DNA from: an uncultured Victivallales bacterium
GTDB lineage: Bacteria > Verrucomicrobiota > Lentisphaeria > Victivallales > UBA1829
Length of the DNA stretch: 64,000 bases
NCBI GenBank assembly: GCA_944391115.1
Contig: CALXSJ010000005.1
Coordinates: 62,001 to 126,000, forward strand
Direction: 5' to 3'
In this document: in pieces, positions 62,125 to 64,000 of the stretch
Layout: each line of letters begins with the position of its first letter
How positions within the stretch are numbered: the first letter of the stretch is position 1
Translations under genes and position numbers: made by a program
Notes under the pieces: model-generated
Database searches by the model: none
Told to the model about the DNA's origin: nothing
The model's input: the letters and a program-made list of their open reading frames with translations, nothing else

Positions 62125-64000
62125 TCAGGGGGTTCCGGAATCTCCTTCCGGACGGTTCTCCTTCCCGCGGATGATCCCGAATATCTTCTGTGCCGCGCTG
62201 TTCCCCCGGATGCGCCTGTCCGTGGAAGGAAGCAGGGGCGGACGGGAGTCTCCCCAGTAGAAATCCGTGATGTCATTCTCGCGTCTCTCCCGCTCAAGCG
62301 CAAGGAAACGGCCCCAGCAGAGAAGCGCGTTCTCCGTACTCCGGCGGATGCCGCAGCTCCCGGCATGAAAGACGTTTCCCATCTGCAGCCACGCTTCCGG
62401 ATATTCCAGCTTCGCCGCCCGCTGATAACAGCGGAATGCACTGCTGCCGTTGCCTCCCGCACGCAGGAGTTCCGCCGTCAGACAGAGCGCCTCCGGGGAG
62501 GAGGGCAGTTTTTTCAGCAGGGAAAGGGCCGCATTCCGGCTGGTGCTCATCTGCTGTTTCGCCTTCCGCAGCAATGCGGCCGGATTCCGGCCGGAAGTTG
62601 CCGCGCGGTCCAGATATTGCCTGCCCGGCTGCGGATTGAGGGAGACATATTTTCCATCCAGATAGAGACAGGCAAGAAGATATGCCGCGTCCGGACTGGA
62701 CGAAGCCGCGCGTTTCAGACTGGCGACGGCCTCATTCACCGTTTTTTCCGTGGCATCCGGTTTGCGGAAATCCATGACGCGCGCAAGCAGCGCACATCCG
62801 CGCAGGAAATCATACCCCGGACGGCCGCGCAGCGTCTCCAGGACATTGTCGCGTCCGGTTTCCAGATACGTCCGGAGCGCGTGGGCGTCATCCGGCGACT
62901 CCGCGGCATGGCGCAGCAGATAAAAAAGCGGATTCTCCCAAAGTTCCACAGGCTGATTTTCAAAATCCTTTTTCACGGCCGTTCCGGAAAGCGTCTTCAA
63001 ACGCAGGAGTTCCAGGCGGCACATCGGATGCGCCTGAATCTTCTCCTGCTCCAGCGCCCGGATCATCTCGCCGTATCTGCCGGGAGCCGCATTGTGCGCC
63101 CGGACGGCAAGCGCAGGCGGATAGTTCGCCTTCACAGCGTAATCCAGAAGCCCCGAAGCGTTTTTTGCGCCGTGAAGCGCGGCAAGCAGCGCAAGTTTCG
63201 GATTCCAGGCGACATCCGGACTCCCGGAGAACTCCACCTTTCTGTTTTGGAGGAGCGCGCTCGTCACGCCGTCCGGCATCTGACAGTAAAAATGAGCCAG
63301 TTCCTCTTCCGACAGCAGGGGTTTGGATTTCGCACTGCGGTCCGCGGAATTTTTCTCCGCCTGGAGCATCATCTGCATGGCAATCGCTTTTCCGTAACGG
63401 TACTTCACACAGTTCTTCAGATAGTTTTCCGCCTTGCGGAGATCCTTTTTCACGCCGGCGCCGCGCAGATGACAGAGCGCAAGAAGATAACGTGCGGGAA
63501 GATGATTCTTCCGTTCGGCTTTTTCCAGAAGATCAACGCCCTGCACGAAATCGGCGGTTTTTCCGTCTCCGTTCAGAAGACGCAGCGCCTGCGCATAAAG
63601 TTCATCGGGATTCCGGCTCTTCCCGAGCTTGTCTGCCGGAAGCGCGGGATATTTCTCATACGGATAGGACTCCCGGGAAAGCGCGGGAAGATTCTCCAGA
63701 TCCTCCAGATGCTCGACCAGCGCGACGTCCGGTGCGGAAATTTCCCAGACGGTGCTGTTCTTCCGTCCCGCGCTGACGATGAAGCCGATGCTGCGGATGG
63801 TGTCGCCCGGCACGGGATCGTACAGTCCGCGGGTTGCGACATGAATCGTTTCGCCGTCCAGATTCAGAGCGCAGAAACGGCTGTTCTCATTGGAGGTGTC
63901 GAAGATGATCCGGCAGTGAAAAAGCTCGAAGGGGCCGCGGGAACGCAGATCAGGAATCCGCAGGGGAATCTTTTTTTTCCGGTCTCTCTGAAAACTCCCC
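62125..64000 (-). CDS. Partial Sel1/TPR-type repeat protein, N-terminus outside window
   Basis: An open minus-strand frame runs from the stop at 62125 to the window edge (625 residues seen); it reads through an internal GTG at 63813, so the true start lies beyond 64000. The visible N-terminal part is strand-rich (FHCRIIFDTSNENSRFCALNLDGE, VWEISAPDV). From about 63560 down, Sel1-like/TPR helices repeat: PARYLLALCHLRGAGVKKDLRKAENYLK, AAYLLACLYLDGKYVSLNPQPGRQYLDRAA, AFRCYQRAAKLEYPEAWLQMGNVFHAG. Such repeats mediate protein-protein contacts, often in envelope or secretion systems. It converges on lepA with 62 bases between the stops. Confidence 0.85.
   Translation of the reverse strand, partial: GSFQRDRKKKIPLRIPDLRSRGPFELFHCRIIFDTSNENSRFCALNLDGETIHVATRGLYDPVPGDTIRSIGFIVSAGRKNSTVWEISAPDVALVEHLEDLENLPALSRESYPYEKYPALPADKLGKSRNPDELYAQALRLLNGDGKTADFVQGVDLLEKAERKNHLPARYLLALCHLRGAGVKKDLRKAENYLKNCVKYRYGKAIAMQMMLQAEKNSADRSAKSKPLLSEEELAHFYCQMPDGVTSALLQNRKVEFSGSPDVAWNPKLALLAALHGAKNASGLLDYAVKANYPPALAVRAHNAAPGRYGEMIRALEQEKIQAHPMCRLELLRLKTLSGTAVKKDFENQPVELWENPLFYLLRHAAESPDDAHALRTYLETGRDNVLETLRGRPGYDFLRGCALLARVMDFRKPDATEKTVNEAVASLKRAASSSPDAAYLLACLYLDGKYVSLNPQPGRQYLDRAATSGRNPAALLRKAKQQMSTSRNAALSLLKKLPSSPEALCLTAELLRAGGNGSSAFRCYQRAAKLEYPEAWLQMGNVFHAGSCGIRRSTENALLCWGRFLALERERRENDITDFYWGDSRPPLLPSTDRRIRGNSAAQKIFGIIRGKENRPEGDSGTP

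Overview
The window looks like part of the chromosome of a strictly anaerobic, Gram-negative, polysaccharide-degrading bacterium of the PVC group, most likely Lentisphaerota (Victivallis-like). This is an inference. It rests on two pseudopilin-like proteins with the FTLIELL signature placed next to secreted glycan-active proteins, a trimeric NAD-linked [FeFe]-hydrogenase, several sugar-uptake and sugar-catabolism genes, and moderately high GC with short intergenic gaps. No tRNA, rRNA, CRISPR array, insertion sequence or prophage was seen.

Layout. 1-4738 (minus): a partial unknown protein, then a sugar ABC importer (solute-binding protein and two permeases, the first unusually large). 5582-11864 (plus): cassette A, made of a GntR/LacI-type regulator, a pseudopilin, a short secreted beta-sandwich protein and a large secreted glycosidase-like protein. 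11934-14372 (minus): dksA-like, lspA, miaA and a small unknown ORF. 14577-17443 (plus): SGNH hydrolase, PHP phosphoesterase, TatD-like and TcdA-like genes. 17636-26263 (plus): cassette B, with the same four-gene plan as A, but its regulator is a GntR helix-turn-helix fused to a complete GH38 alpha-mannosidase-like enzyme. 26346-28694: rhaA and a divergent AraC regulator. 28781-29601: two tandem ~410-bp units packed with short perfect hairpins. 29659-34679 (minus): dnaA, hisJ-like, DUF89, 5'-nucleotidase-like and lipoprotein genes, preceded by an AT-rich region with DnaA boxes. 35284-37164 (minus): an alpha/beta-hydrolase esterase whose promoter spacer holds a LacI-type operator. 37821-42301 (plus): hydCBA. 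42411-46373 (minus): phosphohexomutase and a UvrA paralogue. 46551-48370 (plus): dut and an M20 amidohydrolase. 48533-51974: a repetitive tail-anchored protein and dxs. 51980-58744 (minus): aldo/keto reductase, dapB, and a mrdA-mreD-mreC cluster with a new upstream member. 58828-62062 (plus): an orphan OppB-like permease with a domain insertion, and lepA. 62125-64000 (minus): a partial Sel1/TPR-type protein.

The most interesting biology is the repeated cassette plan. In both A and B a GntR-type regulator is translationally coupled to, or nearly abuts, a pseudopilin. Next comes a short secreted protein that is a stand-alone copy of the N-terminal domain of the very large secreted protein encoded after it. 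The N-terminal domain families of A and B look unrelated, so the duplication appears to have arisen twice. In B the regulator carries an apparently intact glycosidase, suggesting a cytoplasmic enzyme-sensor that could couple glycan breakdown to transcription.
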